A DNA stretch of 64,000 nucleotides. It comes from Symbiodinium natans (Eukaryota > Sar > Dinophyceae > Suessiales > Symbiodiniaceae). The DNA lies in NCBI GenBank assembly GCA_905221605.1, contig CAJNDS010001046.1, forward strand, positions 633,103-697,102. Direction: 5' to 3'. The stretch's first letter is position 1. The number at the start of each line of letters is the position of its first letter. The translations under genes were made by a program, and so were the position numbers. A model generated the notes under the pieces. That model worked only from the letters and a program-made list of their open reading frames with translations, was not told where the DNA came from and ran no database searches. Positions 42,942 through 53,905 of this stretch are shown piece after piece.

Positions 42942-43820
42942 TTCCAAAGTGCCGCGGTCCCGACCCGCGCCAGGGGCGGGTCGGGCCACCTCGGTGCAGC
43001 GGATCCCACCCCAACCACCCAAACTACCGCCTTTTTCGGGTTTAGAGCGGTCTACCCTCCACAGCCCCCTATCAAGGGGGCTTCCACCCGGTTGGGAGAT
43101 TGGGAAACTTAATAGGCTGCTTGGAAGTCTCAATACAAATCCGGCTCTGGTGGCTTGACTGGAACGCGCTTTCGGAAATAGCAACAGGCCAGGTCCATTG
43201 CAAATCTGCTGGAAGAGTAGCATGTTGCCAGCAACAGTGAGACTGAGTCGCCTTGGGAATGCTAAGTTGTGATGGGTGGTTGGTTGGGGTTCGTGGTGGT
43301 TTACCTGTTGTGTGCAGACCTGTTGTTGAAGGCAATGGCCTTCTTGCAGTACAGTTTTGCGCATGGTTTCACACACGCGGACAGATTGAAAAGTTTGTAA
43401 AAACAAATTTTTTTGCTATCGACTTTTTCCCAACGGAGCCGAACTCAAGATTTGGCTGCAGATAAGGGGAAAAAGTGTGTACTGTCCTAGGAAAAAGTGC
43501 AGCAGGGGACAGTTTTTGCATGGTGAACCTTTCCGGAAATGTTGTAGTGACTCGAGTCTCCCCGCTGGCCGGGGTGGGACGCAGGGAGCGGGACAATCTG
43601 TTGTTTCACCCATACTGCGTTTAAGACACCCTCAAGCCCAATTCCGGACCCAAGCTCATTCATATGGCAGAATGGCGAGGGCCAAGCGCGGAAGGCCCGG
43701 CCACCCGCTGGCGCAAGGCCTTCTCTGGCCCAGCTTGGTCTTTGTTGACAGGACCTCCTATGCTGGGGTCGCACGTCTTGGGCCCGGCCTCCCCACCGAC
43801 CGGGGTCGCGCAAGGGCCGG
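42942..43820. other. no gene supported
   Basis: GC-rich start, then a mixed stretch with AAAAAGTG direct repeats near 43468-43500. No frame shows a motif. Confidence 0.3.
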
Positions 43821-43983
43821 CGAGGGGCAACCCTGGCGGGCGGCGACCATGGCGGGGCGTGGCGGGGGCAACTCTGGCAATAGCAAGGGCAACGCAAGGG
43901 CAGCCCTGGTGGGGGCAACCCCGCTGGCGGGGGCAACCCCGGTACGGGCAAGGGCCCTTCCCGCATCTGGGGCCCATATGGCA

Positions 43984-44092
43984 CAAGAAGCCCTGCTCAG
44001 CAACAAAACAACACTTCATAGAGAAGGACGACGAAGCCTTGCCAGCGCGCGAGGAGGCCGAGGCCGTCGCAGAGAAGGTGCGCAATTCCTGA
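43984..44092 (+). CDS. possible terminal exon fragment inside the VNTR
   Basis: In frame 2 the sequence reads HFIEKDDEALPAREEAEAVA and ends EKVRNS-stop at 44092. It is acidic and helical and unlike the repeat on either side. It may be a captured exon or unique sequence in which the VNTR expanded. Confidence 0.25.
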
Positions 44093-44282
44093 GTAGGCGA
44101 CGTGAGGAGGTGTGGAACCCTGACAGGGCAAGCTGGCGAGGGCAATGTCACCCTGGCGGGGTCAACCCTGGCGGAACCCTGCCAAGGGCAACCCTAACTC
44201 GGTGGCAACCCTGGGCAACGCTGGTGGGGACCAGGCCTGGTGGGGGCAACCCTGGCAGGGGTAAAACTGGGCAACCCGGCGT

Positions 44283-44684
44283 TGCGATAGAAACCATTAA
44301 ATCTACTGGACGTCTTAACTTAAAAATAGAATGACATTGAAAGACTTCTCATAAAGTAAAATAGGATGAATATAGAAGTAAATAAGATAATGAATCCTGC
44401 ATTTTTATTTGGTACAGCTTTTAACATAGCATATTGGCATAAGAAATACCATTCAGGTACGATATGTAAAGGAGTAAGTAATCCACATGCTTCTAATGCA
44501 TTATCTGGATGTGAGAAAGAAGAGAAGCCGAAATGAATTTGAAGAAGATATAGATAGAGAATTAATATCTTTCCATAGAAACCTTTACTAATAATGAACG
44601 GAAAAATGCTATTCTATTATTAGTGGGATTCCTTAAGGAATATTAGAAGATAGAAAATGTAGCTTAAAAATATGAAAACTGGCG
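44283..44684. other. AT-rich island inside the VNTR
   Basis: About 400 bases of AT-rich DNA with abrupt borders to the GC-rich repeat. A short + frame from the ATG at 44389 (MNPAFLFGTAFNIAYWHKKY) ends near 44535; I could not match it. A palindrome GGATTCCTTAAGGAATATT lies near 44627. Organellar or viral DNA captured in the array is possible. Confidence 0.35.
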
Positions 44685-47379
44685 GGGGCAAACCTCGGGG
44701 CAACCCTGGCGGGGGCAACCCTGGCGGGGGCAACCCTGGCGGGGGCAACCCTGGCGGGGGCAACCCTGGTCGGGGCAACCGCGGCAACCCAATGGGGCAA
44801 CCCTGGCGGGCAACCCTGGCAACCCGGTGGGGGCAACCCTGCCAGGGCAACCCTGGCGGGAGCAACCTTGGCGAGGTGGGGGGAACCCTGGCGGGGGCAA
44901 CCCTGGCGGGGCCAACCTGGCGGGCAACCCTGGCGGGCAACCCTGGCGGGGTGGCGGGGACAACCCTAACCGGGCAACCCTGGCGGGGGCAACCCTGGCG
45001 GGCGCAACCGTGGCCGGCAACCCTGGTGGGGGCAATGCTGGGGGCAACCCTGGCAGGAGCAACCCTGGTGGGGGCAACCCGAGCAACATTGGCTCCCTGA
45101 AAAAGCAACCCTGCCGGGGCCCAACCCTGGCGGGGGCAAATTTGGTGGGGCAACCCTGGCGGGGGCAACCGCAACCCTGGCGAAACCAACCCTTTGTGGT
45201 GGGGGGCAACTTCGGTGGGGGCAACCGCGGCAACCCTGGTGGGGGGGCAACCCTGGCAGGGGCAACCCGGCGGGGGCAACATTGGCTCCCTCAACCCTGG
45301 TGGGGGCAACCTGGTGGGGGCAGGGCAGGTGGGGGCAACATTGGTTTCTGAAAAAAACACCCCTGGCGGGGGCAACCCTGGTGGGGCCAGGGCAACCCTG
45401 GCGGGGGCAACCCTGGCGAGGCAACCCTGGCGGGGGCAACCCTGGTGGGGGCAACCCTGGCGGGGGCAACCCTGACGGCAGCAACCCTGGCGGGGGCAAC
45501 CCTGGCGGGGGCAACCCTGGCGGGGGCAACCCTGGCGGGGGCAACCCTGGCGGGGGCAATGTGAGGTATAAACGTATGTGTATATATACATATATACACA
45601 TACATACACATATGTCTCAAAGGAGCTGGCGGGGGCCACTAATGGAGAACTTTGGCAGGGCGAGAAGCCTGAATAGGCGAGGCCAATTCCGGCGACCAAC
45701 CCAAGTAGGCTGGCGGCAACCCTGTCACATGTATATATGTCTGGAGTCGCCCTTCATAGACAAAAATGACTAAGCGGCAAGGGCAATTCTGGGGGGCAAC
45801 TTGAGGGGGCCTAGTCGGCTGGCGGGGGCAAGCCTGGCGGGGGCAATCCTGGTGGGGGCAATCCTGGCAGGGGCAACCCTGGCGGGGGCAACCCTGGCGG
45901 GGGCAACCCTGGCGGGAGCAACCCTGGTGGGGGCAACCCTGACAAGGAGCAACCCTGGTGGGGGCAACCCGGCGGGGGCAACATTGGCTCCCTGCAGGGG
46001 GCAACCCTGGCGGGCAACCCTGGCGGGCTGGCGGTGGCGGGGGCAACCCTGGCGGGGGCAACCCTGTGAGGCAACCCTGGCGGGGGCAACCCTGGTGGGG
46101 GCAACCGCGGCAACCCAATGGGGCAACCCTGGCGGGCAACCCTGGCAACCCGGTGGGGGCAACCCTGCCAGGGCAACCCTGGCGGGGGGGCAACCCTGGC
46201 GAGGTGGGGGAACCCTGGTGGGGGCAACCCTGGCGGGGCCAACCTGGCGGGCAACCCTGGCGGGCAACCCTGGCGGGGTGGCGGGGACAACCCTAACCGG
46301 GCAACCCTGGCGGGGGCAACCCTGGCGGGCGCAACCGTGGCCGGGGCAACCCTGGCGGGGGCAACCCTGGGGGCAACCCTGGCAGGAGCAACCCTGGTGG
46401 GGGCAACCCGACAGAGCAACCCTGCCTCCACCCGGCGGGGGCGGCCTTGCTCCCTGAAAAAGCAACCCTGCCGGGGCCCAACCCTGGCGGGGGCAAATTT
46501 GGTGGGGCAACCGCAACCCTGGCGAAACCAACCCTTTGTGGTGGGGGGCAACTTCGGTGGGGGCAACCGCGGCAACCCTGGTGGGGGGGCAACCCTTGGC
46601 GGGGGCAACATTGGCTCCCTCAACCCTGGTGGGGGCAACCTGGTGGGGGCAGGGCAGGTGGGGGCAACATTGGTTTCTGAAAAAAACACCCCTGGCGGGG
46701 GCAACCCTGGTGGGGCCAGGGCAACCCTGGCGGGGGCAACCCTGGCGAGGCAACCCTGGCGGGGGCAGGCGGGGGCAACCCTGGCGGGGGCAACCCTGGC
46801 GGGGGCAACCTGACGGGGGCAACCCTGGCGGGGGCAACCCTGGCGGGGGCAACCCTGGCGGGGGCAACCCTGGCGGGGGCAACCCTGGCGGGGGGCAATG
46901 TGAGGTATAAACGTATGTGTGTATATACATATATACACATACATACACATATGTCTCAAAGGAGCTGGCGGGGGCCACTAATGGAGAACTTTGGCAGGGC
47001 GAGAAGCCTGAATAGGCGAGGCCAATTCCGGCGACCAACCCAAGTAGGCTGCAACCCTGTCACATGTGTCTATGTCTGGAGTCGCCCTTCATAGACAAAA
47101 ATGACTAAGCGGCAAGGGCAATTCTGCAGGCCAACCTGAGGGGGCCTAGTCGGCTGGCGGGGGCAAGCCTGGCGGGGGCAATCCTGGTGGGGGCAATCCT
47201 GGCAGGGGCAACCCTGGCGGGGGCAACCCTGGCGGGGGCAACCCTGGCGGGAGCAACCCTGGTGGGGGCAACCCTGACAAGGAGCAACCCTGGTGGGGGC
47301 AACCCGGCGGGGGCAACATTGGCTCCCTGCAGGGGGCAACCCTGCAACCCTGGCGGGGGCAATGTGAGGTATAAACGTA

Positions 47380-47411
<32 letters not shown>

Positions 47412-47940
47412 CATATATGTCTGGAGTCTCAAAGGAGCTGGCGGGGGCCACTAATGGAGAAGTTTGGCAGGGCGAGAAGCCTGAATAGGCGAGGCCAATT
47501 CCGGCGACCAACCCAAGTAGGCTGGCGGCAACCCTGTCACATGTATATAGGTCTGGAGTCGCCCTTCATAGACAAAAATGACTAAGCGGCAAGGGCAATT
47601 CTGGGGGGAATGTGAGGGGGCCTAGTAGGCTGGCGGGGGCAACCCTGGCGGGGGCAACCCTGGCGGGGGCAACCCTGGCAGGGGGGAACCCTGGCGGGGG
47701 CAACCCTGTGGCGGGGCAAGCCTGGCGCAGGGGCAACTTTGGTGGGGCAAACCTGGTGGGGTCAACCCTGGGGCAACTTTGGTGGGGGCAAACCTGGTGG
47801 GGGCAACCCTGGTGGGGGCAACCCTGGGGCAACCCTGGTGGGGGCAACCCTGGCGGGGGCAACCCCAACCCTGGTGGGGGTGGCAGGGGCAACCCTGGCG
47901 GGGGCAACCCTGGCGGGGGCAACCTGGCGGGGGCGCAACA

Positions 47941-48121
47941 GCTTCTTCGGCCCGACCTCCCCCGCCGGGGTCGCGCGTCGGGGGTTAAGGGTTAATCCAT
48001 TATTACATTGTGCCTTATGGCTAGCAGGGATGCATCAGGTGTGGCAAGCTCGATCTGCTTGGCAAAGCAAGCAGATCTCGAAGCGGTAGCGTTCAGTTGT
48101 ACCGGCCGCCGCCTGGCGCGG
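47941..48121. other. short unique spacer with two hairpins
   Basis: GATCTGCTTG/CAAGCAGATC (48051-48076, 6-base loop) and a GGCCGCC-rich hairpin near 48100. No tRNA fold could be built. Confidence 0.35.
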
Positions 48122-48385
48122 GCGGCCTATGGCTTAGGGTTTAGGGTTTAGGGTTAGGGTTTAGGTTGTAAGGTTTAGGGGCTTTAGGGTTTAGGCTTTA
48201 GGGTTTGGGGTTTAGGTTTTAGGGTTTAGGGTTTCGGGTTTAGGGTTTCGGGTTTAGGGTTTAGGGTTTTGAGTTTAGGGTTTAGGGTTTACGGTTTAGG
48301 GTTTTCGGTTGAGGGTCTAGGGTTTAGGGTTCAGGGCTTAGGGTTTAGGGTTTAGGGTTTAGGTTTTAGGTTTTAGGTTTTAGTT
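48122..48385 (+). repeat. interstitial telomere-like TTTAGGG array, interrupted by the copia element
   Basis: Same degenerate TTTAGGG family as 42586-42940, with shared variants (GTTGTAAGG, TTTCGGG). It ends TTTTAGTT at the left LTR. The sequence after the right LTR resumes TTAGTTTAGGG. Confidence 0.9.
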
Positions 48386-48636
48386 TGTGAAACCCCTATG
48401 CCTAAGCCCGGTCCTGTCGGCCTAAGCAATGTCGAATGAGGCACCCTGACCTAAGTAACCCTATGGTCAGTCCACAGACCCCTATGAGGACCCAGCCCTG
48501 AATGTAGCCCTCCACTGCACCCCGTGCAGTTTTGGTCAAGCTCTAGCCTCTCCCACCTCGGAGCTGTCGGAAGGGCCGGCGAGGATGAAGACATGTTGGA
48601 CAGCACAAGTGAACATGGGAACCTGTCGGTTTAACA
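48386..48636 (-). repeat. 3' LTR of the copia element (251 bp)
   Basis: On the element strand it runs TGTTAAACC...GGTTTCACA, with TG/CA ends. Left flank TTAGTT (48380-48385) is the target-site duplication. Confidence 0.9.
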
Positions 48637-48665
48637 CTCATCGAAAACCAACTTTTTAAGTTTCT

Positions 48666-50795
48666 TCACTTGTGCTCCGGTGAGACTCTGGTTGAGTTCT
48701 GGCGTAGCCACTGCAGCGACTGTCTCTGCCCCGCTCTATTCTCAAGAACCTTTTGTTCGTCGAATAAGGCATAGTAACCCTCCCGTAGGTGACGTCTTAA
48801 CTCGGAACTATCCATCACTTTGGTCAAACAGTCCGCTAACATGGCCTTTGAATGAACCCAGCGCATCTTGCAATTTTCTTGAAGTCTCTCCCTCAGCAAC
48901 AAGCATTCCAACTGGGTGAGTAGTTCAGAACACGTAGGTACAGCAGTTTTCGTAGCTATATCGTAAGCGCTCTTACAGTCGGTGACTAACGAAGCTTGAG
49001 GCGCGTGGGAAAGGACTTCTTCCGGATGTGCGATATCAACAGCAGGATTCTTGAACCATTCCCAGAACAACCTGATCCAGGACATTCGGTCTACGGACCC
49101 ACAGAGAGAAACTACCTCAGCACTCAATGTACTTCTTACTACCCTGGAGATTTTCTTACTGGACCAGGCCACAGGAATGATCACAGCTTCGCAGTTGGCT
49201 AGCATTCGCCAGTCTGTTGCCACCACCAGCGTACCCTGATACGAGTTATGGTCTTTCGACGTGGCGAAGGAAGCATCCGAAAAGGTGCAAAACGTAACAT
49301 GCTGTTCTTGAATTGGCACAACCATCAAAGAGATTGGGTGAGCTTTGGCCTCTTGAAGGACACGGTTAGCTTCCAGAAGATGCTGAACCTGGCCCTTGTT
49401 GACCCTTGTCTGTAAGTAGCCTACCTTTGCAGCTAGGTCGGGTCGAGAATGCACTGCAGCATACTGGAGGCTACCGTTGAGGCGTCTCAGCTCTTTAAGT
49501 TCTTCAGGGTTCAACATCGCGGTGGGATTCACTCTACGCTCTCGGGACACATGTATGGGCACGATCTTCTCTATGTACCTCTCTTGGTCCATTTCAATGC
49601 TCCCATCGTCCCATTGGCGAAAACGAATCCCGGTGAACGTGAACTCGCCCTCATCATACGACCCAAAGCTGTAGATACCCCGCAACCGATCTCTGACCCT
49701 CCGAAAATACTCATCACCTCCCCCAATCCCGTCGTCTACGTGTATTCCCAGAACACCATGAACCTGAGCACTACCATCGGCCCTTTGTGAAACGAGGCTG
49801 AAAGCACAGGCATCGAAAGGGCTTTGCACAAAACCAAGCTCTTCAAGTGTCTTCTTAAATGTCTGAAACCACAAAAACGGAGCATCGATTCTGCCGTAAG
49901 CGCCGCCTTCGAGCTGGCATTGTTCCTGCGCCTGCATGTTGAGGGCTCTTCTTAACTCTTCAGGTGGTCTTATGCCTAGCTTTCTACCATCCCCCTCCCC
50001 CTGCAGAAAAGCAGTGGACACATCGAAGTTGATCAGTTTCCAACGGTTACTGGCCACCTTCTGAAGGATGAGTTGTCGGGCGTCCTTACCTAAAGTAGGA
50101 GCGTCATTAGGGATATCAGCAATGTCTGGGTCTTCAAACCCAAGCACCACTAGCCTAGCTTTGGCCCGTTTCGGCCCTCCATCCTTCTCGGGACCTTTCC
50201 ATGTTAGAAGCCAGCGGCAACGCATGAGTTGACTATCATCAAGGGTTCCCGCAGCTACTTTACGTACAGTCCTGTGGTCAAGCCAGGCTCGAATCTCCTT
50301 GCCCTTAGCTTCTACGAACTGTTGCCTCTCACCCTCGTTCAAGTCCCTCAATCTTACTTCAACTCGTTTCTTGCGTGCCTCGGTGGCTAACATTACAAAA
50401 TGCAAAGCTTGCTGCGGCGTCGGGAGGTTTTCGAAAGGCACCTCCGTTTCATGCAAACTGATTTCCCATGCCTGTGACTGTGTGGGATGTGCGAAAAAAC
50501 ACTCACTGTCTCCAAACAAGAGGTCGTCTTCGTCATCTTCAGGCACAGGAATGTTCGAAGCATCTACCATATCTGTCTCGAGACCTACCGACGGCACAGG
50601 TGAGACTTCCATCTCTGGCTGTTCTCCCTCCGCATTTTCTTCAGGAACTTCAGGAACCGTACCCCCGGCCTCTATCCCAGCTACTCCTTCTGGGGCTATG
50701 GGTCCTAATGGTTCGGGAACATCCTGCGGAACCTCTCCCTGGCTCTCCACTTCTGCTCGGCTAGGTGTTCCTCCGAGAACAGCAAGGTCGACCAC
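48666..50795 (-). CDS. copia reverse transcriptase and RNase H
   Basis: 709 codons. An acidic N-terminal linker (residues 1-120) is followed by an RVT_2 domain: RWLLTWKGPEKDGGPKRAKA, KLINFDVSTAFLQGE (motif A, Asp258), YGRIDAPFLWFQTF and GIHVDDGIGGG (catalytic VDD, residues 353-355). RNase H carries TFCTFSDASFATSKDHNSYQ, LSAEVVSL and VTDCKSAYD, then WVHSKAMLADCLTK. Catalytic residues are intact and this is the longest uninterrupted frame of the element. It stops 29 bases from the 3' LTR. Converts element RNA to cDNA. Confidence 0.92.
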   Translation of the reverse strand: MVDLAVLGGTPSRAEVESQGEVPQDVPEPLGPIAPEGVAGIEAGGTVPEVPEENAEGEQPEMEVSPVPSVGLETDMVDASNIPVPEDDEDDLLFGDSECFFAHPTQSQAWEISLHETEVPFENLPTPQQALHFVMLATEARKKRVEVRLRDLNEGERQQFVEAKGKEIRAWLDHRTVRKVAAGTLDDSQLMRCRWLLTWKGPEKDGGPKRAKARLVVLGFEDPDIADIPNDAPTLGKDARQLILQKVASNRWKLINFDVSTAFLQGEGDGRKLGIRPPEELRRALNMQAQEQCQLEGGAYGRIDAPFLWFQTFKKTLEELGFVQSPFDACAFSLVSQRADGSAQVHGVLGIHVDDGIGGGDEYFRRVRDRLRGIYSFGSYDEGEFTFTGIRFRQWDDGSIEMDQERYIEKIVPIHVSRERRVNPTAMLNPEELKELRRLNGSLQYAAVHSRPDLAAKVGYLQTRVNKGQVQHLLEANRVLQEAKAHPISLMVVPIQEQHVTFCTFSDASFATSKDHNSYQGTLVVATDWRMLANCEAVIIPVAWSSKKISRVVRSTLSAEVVSLCGSVDRMSWIRLFWEWFKNPAVDIAHPEEVLSHAPQASLVTDCKSAYDIATKTAVPTCSELLTQLECLLLRERLQENCKMRWVHSKAMLADCLTKVMDSSELRRHLREGYYALFDEQKVLENRAGQRQSLQWLRQNSTRVSPEHK

Positions 50796-50832
50796 CCTTC
50801 TAACCCCTTGACCTACTGCCCCTTGTGAACTC

Positions 50833-52240
50833 TCAGCGCCTGGTCTTTCCCAGCACCCCTTGCCATTCTCTCAAGGACGCGGATCGCAGCTGCTCAGGAG
50901 CTGCACGGATCAATTGCCCACAATGACTCACCCACACTACCTTGCTATCCCCACAAATTACCTGACCCGGCCCATACCACCTTCCTTGCTCCGCACGACT
51001 CCCGGCTTTATGTCGGCGCCAGTACAGAACCCAATCGCCCGGCTCATATCTTTCACAGGGATGCCTCGAACGACGAAGTAGAGCCCTACGGTACGAGTTG
51101 TCGTTGTCTGCATGTATGAATGCGACTCTGGCCTGTTCACGGCGCTGCAGGTCCCTCCTGAAGGAGACTCCTTCTGGCAGATCACTGTCGGCTAAAGCAT
51201 GGCACGTTGCACTATTGTCGGAAATCAGAGAGGCTGGCAGCCGCGAAAGTTTACCCAGGACTGCCTGTTCAGGTGTGAAGCCCCGGACCCTACTCAAGCT
51301 GTTCTTAGCCTGCACTGCCGCTCTCAGACACCGACGAAAATCTTCGTCGTTCAGGATGGGCTCTTCGTGGTCCATTTTAGAAAGCATGCTCTTCAGTATC
51401 CTACCATGAGCTTCCGTCCTACCGAGTTGCCAATGAGCCTCTCCCGCAGAAACATTGGTGCACACACCTACAGTTTGCAGCTTTAGACGCCAGTAATCAC
51501 TGTTGTACTCCCCTGCTGGATCTACATACAAAGTTTGACAAGGCCCTGCCCACTGAAACCAATGATCCGATAGGAACTCCCATTGTTCTTCTGGCGTCCT
51601 ACCTACTCCACTGGCTTGTTGAAACAGCGTGCCCTCATCGACAATGTGCGTAAACAGAAACTTCTTCCCCCCGCTATTGGTCCAGTACGCAACATCCATA
51701 CCGATTGCGTCGTTAAAATCTCGATGCGTGTGAATTGTCGCCGGCCTAGCTAACTTTTGGGTGGGAACCGTTTCCAAGCACGTACTGCAAGAGTAGTCGC
51801 GAGCACCCTGGATGAGCGCCGGCTCGGCTTTTCGTTCTTGCAGGAATCTGACAAACGTCTCAGTGCATGGATGACCCAAATTGTTATGGAGCCTAACTAA
51901 CTCCCTCTTCTCGGACTCCCCTAAAGCGAAGTACCCCGGCCCGTGCCTAGGAACCGACCGTGGAGGGTAGCCCTGAATGAGCGGTCCATCCTCAGCATCC
52001 GAGCGCGTTGTCGGCACATCTGTTGTTGTTGAGGTATTTTCAGGGTTTTGGGGTGCTTCGGGATTTTGGTCTACTCTTAAGGGCATCTGCTGATTCCGGG
52101 CTTCTTCTGCTCGAAGACCCCTGAAACTCCGCAACCTTTCAGGTGACATGCCGTAAGCTGTGAGACTGAGTTTTGCAGGAATGCCTTTACGCATCTGTTT
52201 ATTCCCCAAACAGGAACCGTTTGGGGTCCTCTCCTCAGAA
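50833..52240 (-). CDS. copia integrase
   Basis: Element-encoded sequence begins near 52240 (SEERTPNGSCLGNKQMRKG). A His/Cys zinc domain (LHNNLGHP...CSTC) precedes the DDE core: GMDVAYW (first Asp), LYVDPAGEYN (second Asp) and HWQLGRTEAHGRI (Glu), then SRVRGFTPEQAVLGK. All catalytic residues are present. C-terminal part contains YRRALLRRSRHPCERYEPGD and DWVLYWRRHK-like sequence typical of copia integrases. Stop at 50833, in a different frame from RT. Inserts element cDNA into host DNA; here target was a telomere-like array. Confidence 0.9.
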
Positions 52241-53905
52241 AGAAAAAGCGTCACGCGCTTGGCCAGATGGGTGTCACGCGCTTCGGGCCTGTGGTCTCCG
52301 ATCATGAACACAATTGGGGCCATTGGGGCCGGGTGGGTGTCACGCGCTCGGGCCTGCAGTCTCCCATGGTCTCCTATCATGAGCGCAATTGGGGCCAATT
52401 GGGGCTGGGTGTCCGATCATGAGCAATTGGGGCCATTGGGGCCGGGTGGGTGTCTCCCATGGTCTCCGATCATGAGCTGGGTGGGTGTCACGCGCTCGGG
52501 CCTGTGGTCGCGGGCGGGTGTCACGCGCTTCGGGCCTGTGGTCTCCATGGTCTCCGATCATGAGCACAATTGGGGCTATTGGGGCCGGGCGGGTGTCACG
52601 CGCTCGGGCCTGCAGTCTGCCATGGTCTCCGATCATGAGCACAATGGGGGCCAAGTGGGGCCGGGTGCGTGTCATGGGCGGGTGTCACGCGTTTGGGACC
52701 TGCGGTCTCCCACGCTCTCCGATCATGAGCACAATTGGGGTCTCCCATGGTCTCCGATCATGAGCCGGGTGGGTGTCACGCGCTCGGGTTCGGGCCTGTG
52801 GTCTCCCATGGTCTCCGATCATGAGCACAATTGGGGCTATTGGGGCTGGGTGGGTGTCACGTGCTCGGGCCTGCGGTCTCCCATGGTCTCCGATCATGAG
52901 CGCAATTGGGTCCAATTGGGGCCGGCTGGGTGTCACGCGCTTCGGGGCCTGTGGTCTCCCACGGTCTCGGCTGGGCGGGTGTCGCGCGGTTCGGGTCCGT
53001 GATTTCCCATGGACTCCGATCATGAGCAACAAGCTTGGGAGGGTGTCGCGTGCTGTGTCGCGCGATCCGGCTGCGTGGTGTCCCATGATCTCTGATCATG
53101 AGCGACAGGGGTTGAGAGGGTGTCACGCGCTTGGATTCGTGGTCTCGCATGGTGAGCACAATGGGGCGGGACGAGTGTCACGCGGTTCGGGTCCGTGGTG
53201 AGTGGCAGGGGTTGGAGGGTGTCACACGCTTGATGGTTTCCCATGGATCATCTGGGAGGGTGTCACGCGCCTGGGTCCGGTCTCTGAGCACGCTGGGCGG
53301 GTGTCACGCGGTCCGGTTTCGTGGTCTCCCGTGATCTCCGATCATGAGCGACAGGGGTTGAGAGGGTGTCACGCGCATGGGTTCGTGGTCTCCCAACGTC
53401 TCCGATTATGAGCGCAATGGGGCCGGGCAGGTGTCGCGCGATTCGGGTCCGTGGTGAGCTATGAGCGCAATGGGGCTGGCGGGTCTCCGATCATGAGCGA
53501 CAGGGGTTGAGAGGGTGTCGTGCGCTTGGATTCGTGGTCTCGCATGGTATCCGACCATGAGCGCGCTGGGCGGGTGTACGGTTCGGGTCCGTGGTGAGCG
53601 ACAGGGACTCGGGGCTTGGGTCCGTGGTCTCCGATGTCTCTGAGCACGCTGGGCGGGTGTCACGTGGTCCGGGTCCGTGGTCTCCCGTGATCTCCGATCA
53701 TGAGCGACAGGGGTTGAGAGGGTGTCACGCGCATGGGTTCGTGGTCTCCCAACATCTCCGATCATGAGCGCAATGGGGCCGGGCGGGTGTCACGCGGTTC
53801 GGGTCCGTGGTGAGCGACAGGGATTGGGGGGGTGTCACGCGCTTGGGTCCGTGGTCTCGGATGGTCTCTGATCATGAGCGACAGGGGTTGAGAGGGGCGG
53901 AGGCA
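52240..53905 (+). repeat. GATCATGAGC minisatellite inside the copia element
   Basis: Roughly 60-80 bp imperfect units built from GTGTCACGCGC, TCGGGCCTG, GGTCTCC(CATGGTCTCC), GATCATGAGC and GCAATTGGGGCC. The integrase frame runs into it, adding MIGDHGRLQARARDTHP-type residues at its apparent N-terminus; those are repeat-encoded. Confidence 0.85.

Larger units (their letters stand above)
43820..47940 (+). repeat. 15-bp VNTR GGGGGCAACCCTGGC with higher-order modules
   Basis: Hundreds of imperfect copies, interrupted at 43960-44130 and by an AT-rich island at 44283-44684. Because the period is five codons and the unit has no stop in any frame, all six frames are open (for example GGGNP, LAGAT and WRGQP on +; ARVAP, RQGCP and PPGLP on -). 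A unique spacer (AATGTGAGGTATAAACGTAT...) repeats at about 45558-45805, 46898-47130 and 47360-47610, marking higher-order units. Similar flanks (GGCCCGGCCTCCCC...CGGGGTCGCGC) occur at 43778 and 47949. Confidence 0.9.

Noticed and set aside
44620-47511. Collagen-like or Pro/Gly/Ala-rich long ORFs on both strands
   Set aside because: Pure translation of a stop-free 15-bp repeat in all six frames.
47990-48110. tRNA-like or snRNA-like fold in the spacer before the TTTAGGG array
   Set aside because: Hairpins exist, but no cloverleaf, no GGTTCGA T-loop and no box A/B in register.
52160-53201. Repeat proteins with MIGDHGRPQARARDTHP motif on both strands
   Set aside because: Minisatellite translation; the integrase frame merely runs into it.
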